Below are positions 8,175 to 17,814 of a stretch of 64,000 nucleotides of DNA, in pieces (position 1 is the first letter of the stretch; each line of letters begins with the position of its first letter). The DNA comes from Streptomyces wuyuanensis (lineage in GTDB: Bacteria; Actinomycetota; Actinomycetes; Streptomycetales; Streptomycetaceae): NCBI RefSeq assembly GCF_900103455.1, contig NZ_FNHI01000001.1, positions 558,001 through 622,000 on the forward strand, in the 5' to 3' direction. The notes under the pieces are model-generated. The model ran no database searches. It saw only the letters and a list, made by a program, of their open reading frames with translations, and was not told the DNA's origin. The position numbers and the translations under genes were made by a program.

Positions 8175-9338
8175 ATGGCCCCGAAGACACCGCCCGTGCT
8201 CGGTCCCCGAGCCCTCGGCCGCGCCACCCTCGCCCGCCAGCTGCTGCTGAGCCGCGCCCCGGACGGCGGGATGACCGCCGAGGCGGCCGTCGAGCATCTG
8301 ATCGGGCTCCAGGCGCAGAACGTCAGACCTCCGTACCAAGCGCTCGCCGCCCGGCTGCACGGCTTCCGCCCGCAGGAGCTGTCGGGGCTCATGGAGTCCC
8401 GCGCGGTCGCGCGGATGGTCACGATGCGTTCCACCATCCACACCCACAGTGCGCGCGACTGCCTCACTCTGCGGCCCTTCGCGCAACCCGGCGGGCCCGA
8501 GCGGGAACTGCGGATGTTCACCGGGCGGCTCGACGGAATCGATCCGGACCGGATCGCCGCCTTCGGCAGGGAACTGGTCGAGGAGCGCCCCAGGCCGGTC
8601 GGGGAGCTCCGCGACGCGCTGCTCGGACGGTGGCCGGACGCCGATCCGCTCGCGCTCACCACGGCCGTGCGCTGCATGCTGCCGCTGGTGCAGACGACAC
8701 CGCGCGGACTGTGGGGCAGGAGCGGACAGGTCACGCTCACCACCGCGGAGAAGTGGTTCGGCCGGCCCGTCGGACCGGCTCCCGAGCCCGAGGCGGTCGT
8801 ACGGCGTTATCTCGCCGCGTTCGGACCGGCCTCGGTCAAGGACATGCAGACCTGGTCCGGGCTGACGCGGCTGAAGGGGGCGTTCGAGCGACTGCGCCCC
8901 GAGCTCGTCGTCTTCCAGGACGGCAAGGGCGCCGAACTCTTCGATCTCCCGGAAGCCCCCCGGCCCGACCCGGACGTCCCGGCGCCGCCGCGTCTGCTCC
9001 CCGAGTTCGACAACCTCCTGCTCTCGCACGCGGACCGTTCGCGCTTCGTGCCGCAGGCCTTCAAGGACCGCACGTGGAAGGGGAACCAGGCCCACTGCGT
9101 CCTCCTGGTCGACGGTCGTGTGGCCGGGATCTGGCGGACCGGTGAGCCGGGAGGGCGCGGTGAGCGGAAGAGGTCCCGCGACGCGGCGGCGGGCGGTGCC
9201 GTGACGCTCACCGTGCAGAGCTTCGTCCGGCTTGCGGCGGCGCAGCGCACGGCCGTGGCCGAGGAGGCGGAACGCCTGCTGGCGATCGTCGCTCCGGGAG
9301 CCGGTCACGACGTGCGCTTCGGCGAGTTCACGCACTGA
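8175..9338 (+). CDS. winged-helix DNA-binding protein, HTH_42/AlkZ-like family
   Basis: A 387-residue soluble protein of the HTH_42 family, which includes the DNA glycosylases AlkZ (azinomycin producer) and YcaQ. It shows the conserved early LIGLQAQN segment, whose Q-A-Q matches the QxQ catalytic motif described for AlkZ-type glycosylases. A QTTPRGLWG segment follows near residue 175 and LLPEFDNLLLSH near 275. It may remove bulky or crosslinked bases, but many family members have no tested activity and no toxin cluster is adjacent. The ATG lies 14 bp after a TAG, with no strong ribosome site. Confidence 0.78.
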   Translation: MAPKTPPVLGPRALGRATLARQLLLSRAPDGGMTAEAAVEHLIGLQAQNVRPPYQALAARLHGFRPQELSGLMESRAVARMVTMRSTIHTHSARDCLTLRPFAQPGGPERELRMFTGRLDGIDPDRIAAFGRELVEERPRPVGELRDALLGRWPDADPLALTTAVRCMLPLVQTTPRGLWGRSGQVTLTTAEKWFGRPVGPAPEPEAVVRRYLAAFGPASVKDMQTWSGLTRLKGAFERLRPELVVFQDGKGAELFDLPEAPRPDPDVPAPPRLLPEFDNLLLSHADRSRFVPQAFKDRTWKGNQAHCVLLVDGRVAGIWRTGEPGGRGERKRSRDAAAGGAVTLTVQSFVRLAAAQRTAVAEEAERLLAIVAPGAGHDVRFGEFTH

Positions 9339-9461
9339 GCCGCCGAGCACGGGCCGCCCTCGCACCGCCCGGGGAGGACGCCGTCCCGCGAGGGGCGGCG
9401 CGGGACGCGCCGGTCCGGGCCCGGACCCCGGCCGCCGTGTGCGAGGCGCCGCACGTCGCCG

Positions 9462-10829
9462 TCAGAGCCCCACGTCCCGCCGCAGCAGGTCCTCGACGTT
9501 CTCGCGCCGTACCAGGAGCCGCGAGCGGCCCTCACCTGCCACCGCCACCACCGGGGGCCGCCGGGTCGCGTTGTAGCCGGACGCCATCGACACGTGGTAC
9601 GCCCCGGACGCCGGTACCGCGAGGACGTCGCCCGGCCGCACGTCCCGCGGCAGCTCCACCGCCTCCGCGAGCACGTCGCCCGCCTCGCAGTGCCGTCCGA
9701 CGACGGTCGCCTCGTGCGTCGGGGCCTGTGCCGCCCGGCCGATGAGCCGTACAGCGTACCGGGCCCCGTACAGCGCGGGCCTGGGGTTGTCGCTCATGCC
9801 GCCGTCGACCGCGACGAAGACCCGCCCGGCGGACCGTTTCACCGACAGCACCCGGTAGAGGGCGACGCCCGCCGGTGCGACGATCGAGCGGCCGGGTTCG
9901 AGAGTCAGCCGCGGCACCGGCACGTCGAACTCGTGGCAGGCCCGCAGCAGTTCGACGTCGATGCGGCGGGCGTAGGCGACCGGTGCGGGCGCCGGGTCGC
10001 CCGGCCGGTACGCCACCGCGAAACCGCCGCCCAGGTCCAGCTCGCGCAGGGCGATCCCGTACCGGTCGCGGATCCGGGCCAGGAACGCCACCAGCCTGCG
10101 TACCGCCCTCGCGTACGGCTCGGGCGTGGTGATCTGCGACCCCAAGTGGCAGTGGAGGCCGACGAGTTCCAGTTGGGGCCGGCCGAGGATCCGCGAGACG
10201 GCGTCCTCCGCGTCGCCCTCCGCGATCGAGAGCCCGAACTTCTGGCCCTCGGCACCCGTCCGGATCTTGCGGTGGCCGCCTGCGTCGATGCCCGGCAGCA
10301 CCCGGATCATCACCTGCTGCGGCCCGGGCCCCTCCACCCGCGCCGCGAGGCCGGCGATCTCGCTCTCCGCGTCGATGACGATCCGGCCGACGCCGAGCCG
10401 CAGCGCCGTGCGCAGATCGTCCGGAGACTTGGCGTTGCCGTGCAGGACGATCCGTTCCGGCGGGAAGCCCCGGGCGGCGGCCAGTTCGAGCTCACCCGCC
10501 GAGCAGACGTCGAGCCCGAGCCCCTCCTCCTCGATCCAGTCGACGACGGCCCGGCACAGGAACGCCTTCGCGGCGTACACGATCTCGGCGTCGGGCAGCG
10601 CACGGCGCCAGGCACGCGCCCTGGCCCGGACCTCGTCCTCGTCGAGGACGTACGTGGGCGTCCCGTACCTCTCGGCGAGGCCGGTCAGGGACACCCCGGC
10701 CACCGTGATGTCACCACCGGGGGCGGGGAGGGCGGACGCGGGCCAGACGGACGGGGGCGCGGACGCCGCGGCGGGGCCCGGCCCGCCGCCGGGCGCGGGT
10801 ACGGCGCGGTCGACGGGTACTGCGCTCAT
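9462..10829 (-). CDS. lysA: diaminopimelate decarboxylase (LysA-type PLP enzyme)
   Basis: A 455-residue fold-III PLP decarboxylase that would convert meso-diaminopimelate to L-lysine. Motifs in order: YAAKAF (PLP lysine, about residue 85), HGNAKSP, GLHCHLGSQ, DLGGGF, LEPGRSIVAPAG and CEAGD. A Pro/Ala-rich extension of about 40 residues precedes the barrel. GGAGGTGTGACG places the start at 10829, and the upstream SAV_915 gene ends only 2 bp before it, so translation is probably coupled. A second lysA elsewhere cannot be excluded, and a related diamino acid could be the substrate. Confidence 0.9.
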   Translation of the reverse strand: MSAVPVDRAVPAPGGGPGPAAASAPPSVWPASALPAPGGDITVAGVSLTGLAERYGTPTYVLDEDEVRARARAWRRALPDAEIVYAAKAFLCRAVVDWIEEEGLGLDVCSAGELELAAARGFPPERIVLHGNAKSPDDLRTALRLGVGRIVIDAESEIAGLAARVEGPGPQQVMIRVLPGIDAGGHRKIRTGAEGQKFGLSIAEGDAEDAVSRILGRPQLELVGLHCHLGSQITTPEPYARAVRRLVAFLARIRDRYGIALRELDLGGGFAVAYRPGDPAPAPVAYARRIDVELLRACHEFDVPVPRLTLEPGRSIVAPAGVALYRVLSVKRSAGRVFVAVDGGMSDNPRPALYGARYAVRLIGRAAQAPTHEATVVGRHCEAGDVLAEAVELPRDVRPGDVLAVPASGAYHVSMASGYNATRRPPVVAVAGEGRSRLLVRRENVEDLLRRDVGL

Positions 10830-10831
10830 CG

Positions 10832-11293
10832 TCACACCTCCGGGGTTCGGCCGAGGAGCGTGCGGACGGCCGGGTCGGCAGTCCGCACGACGGGCGCGGC
10901 GCCGGTCGTCCGCAGCGCGCCGGCGGCGTCCGGGTTCCAGGACCGGGCGGCCCGTGCGCAGGCCGGGCCGTGCGCGGCCCGGGCCGCCGGCCGCGACGCG
11001 GGAACCGGGGCCGGGGCGGTGAGTTGCGGATCCACGGTCACCCTGGTCACACCCAGCGGCTCCGAGAGCGCCCGCAGCGCGGGCTCCGCGAGCCTGATCC
11101 ACGCCTGCTCCGCGCCCAGGACGCCGGTCAGTCGCCGTTCGCTGGTGAAGCCGACGGCGGTGCGCACGCCGAGCGGCGTCCGCATGTAGCGCAACTGGTG
11201 TCCCCCGGCAGAGCCGAGCCGAACGGGTACGAACAGCGGCCCTGCCGGGCGGGGTTCGTCGGGGTCCGCGTCCTCGACGACGAGATTGTCCAT
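10832..11293 (-). CDS. SAV_915-family protein of unknown function
   Basis: A 153-residue protein. The first 85 residues form an SseB-like domain (PLFVPVR, RTAVGFTS) as in Streptomyces SAV_915 proteins. The remainder is Ala/Pro/Arg-rich and probably disordered. No membrane segment or catalytic motif is seen. It starts with GGAGGGCACC-ATG and ends 2 bp before lysA, making a two-gene operon. Its role is unknown. Confidence 0.75.
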   Translation of the reverse strand: MDNLVVEDADPDEPRPAGPLFVPVRLGSAGGHQLRYMRTPLGVRTAVGFTSERRLTGVLGAEQAWIRLAEPALRALSEPLGVTRVTVDPQLTAPAPVPASRPAARAAHGPACARAARSWNPDAAGALRTTGAAPVVRTADPAVRTLLGRTPEV

Positions 11294-11805
11294 GGTGCCC
11301 TCCGGGCGGAGTTCCGTTCGCCGTCCGGGTGCGGCGGCGCCTCGAAACAGTGCCCCGGAACGGAGCCAGGGCGGGCTGCCGCGGCGGATTCATGACGCGG
11401 CGCTGATCCGCGGGGGCCGTTCCTTGACGTACCCCTGACGGGCCGGGCCGGGCCGGGCCGGACCAGGCCGGACCTTGGTCGGGAACTGGACCGCAACAGG
11501 GCGGACCTGGCCGGACACATGGCGCTGCTCGCGCGGCAGCCGAGAGTGGCGGGCCGCACCGGGGACTCGCACCCGGCTCGCCGCGACCGGTGCGCGCACT
11601 CGCCGCGTCGCCGGAGCCATCGGGCGACGTCGGGTACGCGGACGGTCCTCCGCCGTGCGGTTGCACCCGCCGGGCCCCGCGAGCCCGCCCTTCGGGCGGT
11701 AGGCGCCGGTCCCGGAACGCGCCCCGGAGGAGAAACACGCCCCGGAGGAGCGAGCACGGAAAGCGGGTGCCGCCCGCGGAGCCGGAGGACGCGGGGACCG
11801 CCCCG
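11294..11805. other. intergenic stretch with short GGGCC repeats
   Basis: This 512-bp gap between the SAV_915-lysA operon and the lysE-like gene contains a run of GGGCC/GGACC pentamers around 11440-11480. Open frames here lack Streptomyces codon bias and ribosome sites. I see no gene. Confidence 0.6.
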
Positions 11806-12525
11806 TCAGTCCGCGCGGCCCGTCGCCACCACGGTCACCCCGAGCCCGATCATGGCGACGCCGCCGGCGCCGCCGACCAGCGACAGCCGGCGCTCCGAAC
11901 GGGCGAACCAGTTGCGGGCCGCCGCCGCGCCGAGCCCCCACAGGGTGTCGGTGAACAGCCCGATCGTGATCGGGACGAGCCCGAGCACCAGCATCTGCGC
12001 CGTCACTCCGCCCTGCGAACGGTCCACGAACTGGGGGAGCACTGCGGCGAAGAAGACGATGCCCTTGGGATTCGTGATCCCCACGACCGCGCCGTCCACC
12101 AGCGTCCGGAGATCACCTCGCGCCCGGCGGGCCGGCGTGCGGTCCCGCCCGCCGCCGCCCGGGCAGGAGGCCGCGCCGGTGCCCTCCGCCGGTCCGTCGT
12201 CTCCCGCCCCGGCCGTGACCGCCGAGACCCGCAACTCCCCGCGGCGCAGCAAGGCCTGCACACCGAGGTGCACGAGGTAGGCGGCTCCGGCGAACTTCAC
12301 CGCGAGGAACACCGCCGCCGACGTCTCCACCAGCGAGCCGACGCCCAGCGCGACGGCCACGACGAGGACGTACGACCCGACGACGTTGCCCAGCGCCGTC
12401 GCCACGGCGGTGCGCCGGCCGTGCGCCAGGGCACGTCCGATCACGAACAGCACACTCGGCCCGGGAATCACGATCACCAGCAGCGACATCGCCGCGAAGC
12501 CGAGCATCCTGTCCGCCGACACCAT
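11806..12525 (-). CDS. LysE/RhtB-family amino-acid exporter
   Basis: A 239-residue inner-membrane protein with about six hydrophobic helices. The LysE hallmark is near the N terminus (IPGPSVLFVIG) and a conserved GITNPKGIVFFAAVLPQF segment lies near residue 145. A charged cytoplasmic loop of about 45 residues (about 95-140) is longer than usual. The family exports lysine, arginine, homoserine lactone or similar solutes. It lies 1 kb from lysA but in its own transcription unit, so a lysine link is only suggestive. GGGGCGGGGA precedes the ATG. Confidence 0.88.
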   Translation of the reverse strand: MVSADRMLGFAAMSLLVIVIPGPSVLFVIGRALAHGRRTAVATALGNVVGSYVLVVAVALGVGSLVETSAAVFLAVKFAGAAYLVHLGVQALLRRGELRVSAVTAGAGDDGPAEGTGAASCPGGGGRDRTPARRARGDLRTLVDGAVVGITNPKGIVFFAAVLPQFVDRSQGGVTAQMLVLGLVPITIGLFTDTLWGLGAAAARNWFARSERRLSLVGGAGGVAMIGLGVTVVATGRAD

Positions 12526-12649
12526 TCCCCGCCCCTCTCGACCGTGCTCCTCTCGACCGTCCCCGACAGGGGCCGTTCGCCCGGCACCGGACGCCCGCAC
12601 CCCACACCGGCCGGAGTTTCCGGCCGCGGCCCGCTCGGGCCGGGGCCCG

Positions 12650-13516
12650 TCAGGGCAGCAGCCCCGCGCGCCGCGCCGCCACCACCGCCTCCAGGCGGTT
12701 GTGCGCGCCCAGCCTGCGCATCGCGGACCGGAGATAGGCCTTGACCGTCTCCGGGCGCAGACCGAGACGTTCGGCGACTGCCGCGTTGGTGCAACCCGTC
12801 GCCACGCAGGCAAGCACATCCAGCTCGCGCGGCGCCAGGGTGCGGCCCGCATCGCCGGCGGCGGCCCCCGGGCCGGCGGCAGCGGTGAGCCGGTCGCACA
12901 GGGACAGCAACTGCTCGCGGAGGCCGGGATCCGCGACGCTCGGAGCGAGCGCACGGAGCTCGGCATGGACCTCGCGCACCTCATCGCGCACGCGTGCGCG
13001 CCCGTCGGGCTCCGGCGCGCGCTCCGCAGCCACCAGCCGTTCGACCTCGTCGCGCACGACCAGGTTCTGCTCCACGTCCCGCGCGGCCGCGACCGCCGCG
13101 TCCAGCGTGCGGTCGCCCAGGGCCACCGGCTGCCGCAGCGCCCCGTACAGCACGCCACGCACCCTGCGGCGTACGACGACGGGCACCGCGAGCACCGCTC
13201 GCAGCCCTTCGGCCGCCACCGGCACGTCGTACTCGTGACTGATGTGGCGGGCTTCGCGGTAGTCCGTGACCGCGCACGGGCGGGCGAGGGCCACGGCCTT
13301 GCCGCCGAGACCGCTGCCGGAACGGATAGCCAGCCCGCGCAGCGCTCCGGTCGCCGCGCCGTTCAGCTCCGCTATCCGCATCCTGAGCGGCTCCAGGAGC
13401 AGCCCGCCGAAAGCGATCTGAAGGCCGGTGGAGCGGCGGAGCCGCAGCAGAGCGGCCCGTATCTCCACCGCGTCCGACGTCTCCGCCCCCGGTGTCGCCG
13501 AGCCCGCTGAGGTCAT
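12650..13516 (-). CDS. GAF-domain LuxR-family transcriptional regulator
   Basis: A 288-residue regulator with a GAF-like sensor (about 20-170) and a C-terminal LuxR/NarL HTH (about 225-285; LAPRELDVLACVATGCTNAA, then LRPETVKAYLRS). The start at 13516 is preferred for its GGGAGGA site; a GTG at 13597 would read through a palindrome. It is transcribed divergently from two acyl-CoA synthetase genes. A perfect 16-bp palindrome lies in the shared promoter region. It probably controls those genes, sensing a small molecule such as an acyl or aryl ligand. Confidence 0.87.
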   Translation of the reverse strand: MTSAGSATPGAETSDAVEIRAALLRLRRSTGLQIAFGGLLLEPLRMRIAELNGAATGALRGLAIRSGSGLGGKAVALARPCAVTDYREARHISHEYDVPVAAEGLRAVLAVPVVVRRRVRGVLYGALRQPVALGDRTLDAAVAAARDVEQNLVVRDEVERLVAAERAPEPDGRARVRDEVREVHAELRALAPSVADPGLREQLLSLCDRLTAAAGPGAAAGDAGRTLAPRELDVLACVATGCTNAAVAERLGLRPETVKAYLRSAMRRLGAHNRLEAVVAARRAGLLP

Positions 13517-13564
13517 GAGATCCGGTCCTCCCGACAGCACACCACCCCCGCGAGAGGGAGGAGC

Positions 13565-13580
13565 ACCCCCGTACGGGGGT
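13565..13580. promoter_or_regulatory. 16-bp perfect palindrome, candidate operator
   Basis: ACCCCCGTACGGGGGT is perfectly self-complementary. It lies in the 125-bp divergent region between the LuxR-type regulator (start 13516) and the acyl-CoA synthetase gene (start 13642), the usual place for an autoregulatory operator. The assignment to this regulator is inference. Confidence 0.6.
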
Positions 13581-13641
13581 AGTGAGACCTGCGTCACCGA
13601 TTACACGATGCCCGAGAGCGGTCCCGCAACGAGGAGGACAC

Positions 13642-15318
13642 ATGACGCCAGGCGACGAGACGGCGAGGTTCCGGACGGCCCGGGACTTCCTGCTCCGGCA
13701 CCGGGAGGACTACGCGGCGGCGTACGAGGGCTTCGCCTGGCCCCGGTTCGAGCGTTTCAACTGGGCGCTGGACTGGTTCGACGCGATCGCCGACGGCAAC
13801 GGCCGCCCTGCGCTGCACATCGCCGAGGAGGACGGGACCGCCCGTGTGCTCTCCTTCGACGCGATGCGAAAGCGCTCCGACCGCGCCGCGAACTGGCTCC
13901 GGCAGCAGGGCGTCCGCGCCGGCGACCGCGTCCTGGTGATGCTCGGCAACCAGACCGAGCTGTGGGAGACCGTCCTCGCCGCGATGAAGCTCAGGGCCGT
14001 CGTCATCCCCGCGACGCCGCTGCTCGGCCCGGTCGACCTGCGGGACCGGATCGAGCGCGGCCGGGTCCGGCACGTGATCGTCCGCACCGACGACACGGCC
14101 AAGTTCGACGAGGTGCCGGGCGACTACACCAGGATCGCCGTCGGCGGCGGCGCCACGGGCTGGCTGCCGTACGAGGACGCCTACGCGGCCCCGGAGACCT
14201 TCGAGCCCGACGGCCCCACCCGCGCCGACGACCCGCTGATGCTCTACTTCACCTCCGGCACCACCGCCCGGCCCAAGCTCGTCGAGCAGACCCACGTGTC
14301 CTATCCCGTCGGCCATCTCGCCACCATGTACTGGATCGGCCTGAAGCCCGGAGACGTGCATCTGAACATCTCCTCACCCGGCTGGGCCAAGCACGCCTGG
14401 TCCAATCTCTTCGCCCCGTGGAACGCCGAGGCGACCGTCTTCATCCACAACTACACACGCTTCGACGCGGGCCGGCTGATGGCTGAGATGGACCGCTCGG
14501 GCGTCACCGCCTTCTGCGCGCCCCCGACGGTGTGGCGCATGCTGATCCAGGCGGACCTGACCCAGCTGCGCACCCCGCCCCGCGAGGTCGTCGCCGCCGG
14601 CGAGCCGCTCAACCCCGAGGTCATCGAGGCCGTGCGGCGGGCCTGGGGCGTGACCATCCGCGACGGCTTCGGCCAGACCGAGACGGCCGTCCAGGTCTCC
14701 AACAGCCCCGGCCAGCTTCTGAAGGCCGGCTCCATGGGACGCCCCAGCCCCGGGTACCGCGTCGAACTACTCGACCCCGTCAGCGGAAAGCCGGGCGCGG
14801 ACGAGGGGGAGATCGCCCTCGACCTCTCGGCCCATCCGGTCGGGCTGATGACCGGCTACCACGGCGACCCGGACCGCACGGCCGAGGGGATGGCCGACGG
14901 CTACTACCGGACGGGCGACATCGGCGCGCGCGACTCCGACGGGTACATCACGTACGTCGGCCGTGCCGACGACGTCTTCAAGGCGTCCGACTACAAGATC
15001 TCGCCGTTCGAGCTGGAGAGCGCGCTCCTGGAGCACGACGCCGTCGCGGAGGCCGCGGTCGTGCCCGCGCCCGACCCGCTGCGGCTCGCCGTTCCGAAGG
15101 CGTACGTGGTGCTGGCGGAGGGCTGGGAGCCCGACGCCGCCACCGCACGGCAGATCTTCGAGCACTCCCGAGCCGTCCTCGCACCGTACAAGCGCATCCG
15201 GCGGCTGGAGTTCGCGGAGCTGCCGAAGACCGTCTCCGGGAAGATCCGCCGAATCGAGCTCCGCGAACGCACGGCCCGGGGCTCCACGGCCGAGTACGAC
15301 GAAGGGGACCTGCGATGA
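13642..15318 (+). CDS. AMP-dependent acyl-CoA synthetase (medium-chain ACSM-like)
   Basis: A 558-residue ANL-family ligase that activates a carboxylic acid through an acyl-AMP to the CoA thioester. The phosphate loop is [11 protein letters not shown] (about residue 210). Other motifs are DGFGQTE (about 340), YRTGDIG, the hinge [19 protein letters not shown] and the C-terminal catalytic lysine in TVSGKIRR. The SDYKISPFE hinge recalls medium-chain or benzoate-type acyl-CoA synthetases rather than acetyl-CoA synthetase. GAGGAGGACAC precedes the ATG. It overlaps the next synthetase gene by 4 bp. Confidence 0.92.
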   Translation: MTPGDETARFRTARDFLLRHREDYAAAYEGFAWPRFERFNWALDWFDAIADGNGRPALHIAEEDGTARVLSFDAMRKRSDRAANWLRQQGVRAGDRVLVMLGNQTELWETVLAAMKLRAVVIPATPLLGPVDLRDRIERGRVRHVIVRTDDTAKFDEVPGDYTRIAVGGGATGWLPYEDAYAAPETFEPDGPTRADDPLMLYFTSGTTARPKLVEQTHVSYPVGHLATMYWIGLKPGDVHLNISSPGWAKHAWSNLFAPWNAEATVFIHNYTRFDAGRLMAEMDRSGVTAFCAPPTVWRMLIQADLTQLRTPPREVVAAGEPLNPEVIEAVRRAWGVTIRDGFGQTETAVQVSNSPGQLLKAGSMGRPSPGYRVELLDPVSGKPGADEGEIALDLSAHPVGLMTGYHGDPDRTAEGMADGYYRTGDIGARDSDGYITYVGRADDVFKASDYKISPFELESALLEHDAVAEAAVVPAPDPLRLAVPKAYVVLAEGWEPDAATARQIFEHSRAVLAPYKRIRRLEFAELPKTVSGKIRRIELRERTARGSTAEYDEGDLR

Positions 15319-16919
15319 CCCTGTCCCATACGCACGGTACGGGCACCGTCGCACTCCTGGGCGACACGATCGGCGGCAATCTGGCCCGGGTGATCGAGGC
15401 GCATCCGGAGCGGGAGGCGCTGGTGGACGTCCCGTCCGGGCGCCGCTGGACCTACGCGGAACTCGGCGCGGACGTCGACGAGCTCGCCCGGGCGCTGCTC
15501 GCCCGCGGTGTCGCCAAGGGCGACCGGGTCGGCATCTGGGCCGTGAACTGTCCCGAGTGGGTGCTCGTCCAGTACGCGACGGCGCGCATCGGCGCGATCA
15601 TGGTCAACATCAACCCCGCGTACCGCGCCCACGAGGTGGAGTACGTGCTGAACCAGTCGGGGATCTCCCTGCTGGTCGCCTCGCTCTCCCACAAGTCGAG
15701 CGACTACCGGGCGATCGTCGACGAGGTCCGCGGCAACTGCCCCGCGCTGCGGTCGGTGCACTACATCGGCGACGACAGCTGGAGGGATCTGGTGTCGTCG
15801 GCGTCCGCCGTCGGGCCGGGCGAACCGGAGCTCCGCGCCGCGGAGTTGTCCTGCGACGACCCGGTCAACATCCAGTACACCTCGGGTACCACCGGATTTC
15901 CCAAGGGCGCCACCCTCTCACACCACAACATCCTCAACAACGGCTACTTCGTCGGCGAGATGATCGCCTACACCGAGCAGGACCGGGTCTGCCTGCCGGT
16001 GCCCTTCTACCACTGCTTCGGCATGGTCATGGGCAACCTCGGCGCCACCTCGCACGGAGCGTGCATCGTCATCCCGGCGCCGTCCTTCGACCCGGCCGCC
16101 ACGCTCCGCGCGGTGCAGCAGGAGCGCTGCACATCGCTGTACGGCGTCCCGACGATGTTCATCGCCGAGCTCAATCTGCCGGACTTCGCGGCGTACGACC
16201 TGAGTTCGCTGCGCACCGGCATCATGGCGGGCTCCCCCTGCCCGGTGGAGGTGATGAAGCGGGTCGTCTCGGAGATGAACATGGCGGAGGTGTCCATCTG
16301 CTACGGCATGACGGAGACCTCCCCGGTGTCCACCCAGACCCGGCGCGACGACGACCTGGAGCGCCGTACCGGCACCGTCGGACGGGTGCTGCCCCACATC
16401 GAGGTCAAGGTCGTCGACCCGGTCGACGGGGTCACCGTTCCCCGGGGCGTCGCTGGTGAGCTGTGCACCCGCGGCTACAGCGTGATGCTCGGCTACTGGA
16501 ACGAGCCGGAGAAGACCGCGGAAGCGGTCGACGCCGGTCGCTGGATGCACACCGGAGACCTGGCGGTGATCCGAGAGGACGGATACGTCCAGATCGTCGG
16601 CAGGATCAAGGACATGATCATCCGCGGTGGGGAGAACGTGTACCCGCGTGAGATCGAGGAGTTCCTCTACGGCCATCCCAAGGTCGCCGACGTCCAGGTG
16701 GTCGGTGTACCGGACGAGAAGTACGGCGAGGAGATCCTGGCCTGTGTCATCCCGAGGGACCCGGCCGATCCGCCGACGCTGGAGGACATCACCGCGTTCT
16801 GCCGCGAACGGCTCGCCCACTACAAGATTCCCCGGCGGCTGGAGATCCTCGACGGCTTCCCGATGACCGTCAGCGGAAAGGTGCGGAAGGTGGAGCTGCG
16901 CACGGCGTACGGGAGCTGA
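15315..16919 (+). CDS. AMP-dependent fatty-acyl-CoA synthetase
   Basis: A 534-residue ANL ligase of the FadD / medium-chain type. Motifs: [18 protein letters not shown] (about residue 185), [11 protein letters not shown] (about 325), HTGDLAV, the hinge [22 protein letters not shown], and TVSGKVRK with the catalytic lysine. The start overlaps the previous stop codon (ATGA), so both synthetases are translated together. Two unlike ligases in one operon suggest a catabolic route with two acids or two steps, under the divergent LuxR regulator. Confidence 0.93.
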   Translation: MTLSHTHGTGTVALLGDTIGGNLARVIEAHPEREALVDVPSGRRWTYAELGADVDELARALLARGVAKGDRVGIWAVNCPEWVLVQYATARIGAIMVNINPAYRAHEVEYVLNQSGISLLVASLSHKSSDYRAIVDEVRGNCPALRSVHYIGDDSWRDLVSSASAVGPGEPELRAAELSCDDPVNIQYTSGTTGFPKGATLSHHNILNNGYFVGEMIAYTEQDRVCLPVPFYHCFGMVMGNLGATSHGACIVIPAPSFDPAATLRAVQQERCTSLYGVPTMFIAELNLPDFAAYDLSSLRTGIMAGSPCPVEVMKRVVSEMNMAEVSICYGMTETSPVSTQTRRDDDLERRTGTVGRVLPHIEVKVVDPVDGVTVPRGVAGELCTRGYSVMLGYWNEPEKTAEAVDAGRWMHTGDLAVIREDGYVQIVGRIKDMIIRGGENVYPREIEEFLYGHPKVADVQVVGVPDEKYGEEILACVIPRDPADPPTLEDITAFCRERLAHYKIPRRLEILDGFPMTVSGKVRKVELRTAYGS

Positions 16920-17054
16920 GCCGCCGTCGGCGAGTTCACGCGGCACCGTGCCGTGGCGCGGACCGCCCGTGGCCTCCCGGTCGCGGACGCACCGGCGCGG
17001 AGTCGCGCACCCGGCCCGGCAGCGGGCCCGTGCGAGCGGGCCCGTTCGTCGGCG

Positions 17055-17561
17055 TCAGAGCGGGCGCCGCATGCACGTGCGGGGCCAGCGGTCGAGCCCG
17101 TGCGCGGCCTCCGTGCTCCGGATGTTCCGCAGTCCCTCGGTGAGTTCGTGCTCGCCGAGGGCGCGGAAGCCGAGACGGGCGTAGTACGGCGCGTTCCACG
17201 GCACTTCGGTGAACGTGGTCAGGGTCAGCGCGCACCGGCCACCGGCCGTGGCCAGCGCGGCCAGATGGTCGATCAGCTCCCGGCCGAGTCCGCGCCGCGC
17301 GAAGTCCGGATGGACGGACAACTGCTCTATGTGGGCGGCGCCGTCGACGGGTTCGGTGAGCAGATACGCCACGGGCCGGCCGTCCTCCGTCTCCGTCACC
17401 CACAGCCCGCCGGCCTTCCGGTAGCGCTCGAGTTCGCCGAGCGGCGGGGGGTCGTCGTCCGCGACCGCGGTCATCCCGAGGGATCGGAAGGGCTCGCCGG
17501 CGGCCCGCTCGATGTCCTGGAGGAGCGGGAGTTCGAAGGGTTCGGCCGGGCGTATGCGCAT
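17055..17561 (-). CDS. GNAT-family N-acetyltransferase
   Basis: A 168-residue GNAT protein. The acetyl-CoA motif is VHPDFARRGLGRELIDHLA (about residues 85-103), followed by VPWNAPYYARLGFR. The substrate is unknown. The ATG at 17561 gives the MRIRPAEP start usual for the family but has no ribosome site. A GTG at 17606 would add 15 Arg/Pro-rich residues and is less likely. Confidence 0.82.
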   Translation of the reverse strand: MRIRPAEPFELPLLQDIERAAGEPFRSLGMTAVADDDPPPLGELERYRKAGGLWVTETEDGRPVAYLLTEPVDGAAHIEQLSVHPDFARRGLGRELIDHLAALATAGGRCALTLTTFTEVPWNAPYYARLGFRALGEHELTEGLRNIRSTEAAHGLDRWPRTCMRRPL

Positions 17562-17720
17562 ACGGGGAGTATCGCGCACGGGCCGGGCCGGACGGCGCGC
17601 CCTCACGCCCGGCCGGACGCGGTCGGCGTGAGGCCACTACAGGGCGGGACGCGGCTCCCGCGAGGCTCCGGCGGGACGAGGCCGGCGCAGGGTTCCGGCG
17701 GGAGGCCGTCGCGTACCGCC

Positions 17721-17798
17721 CCGGCCGGACGCCGTCCCGTGAGGCCCGGCCCGGACCCGTCGCGTGAGGCCCGGCCGGACGCCGTCCCGTGAGGCCCG
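17721..17798. repeat. duplicated 28-bp intergenic repeat
   Basis: The 28-bp sequence at 17721-17748 is repeated exactly at 17771-17798, a 50-bp period. Partial copies of GTGAGGCCCG lie between them. It sits just downstream of the zinc-ribbon gene stop, in a region without coding sequence. Confidence 0.8.
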
Positions 17799-17814
17799 AG
17801 CCGGCCCGCCCGGG

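Noticed and set aside
10830..11738. N-terminal extension of the lysA frame
   Set aside because: It overlaps the SAV_915 gene, and a clear GGAGG site marks the start at 10829.
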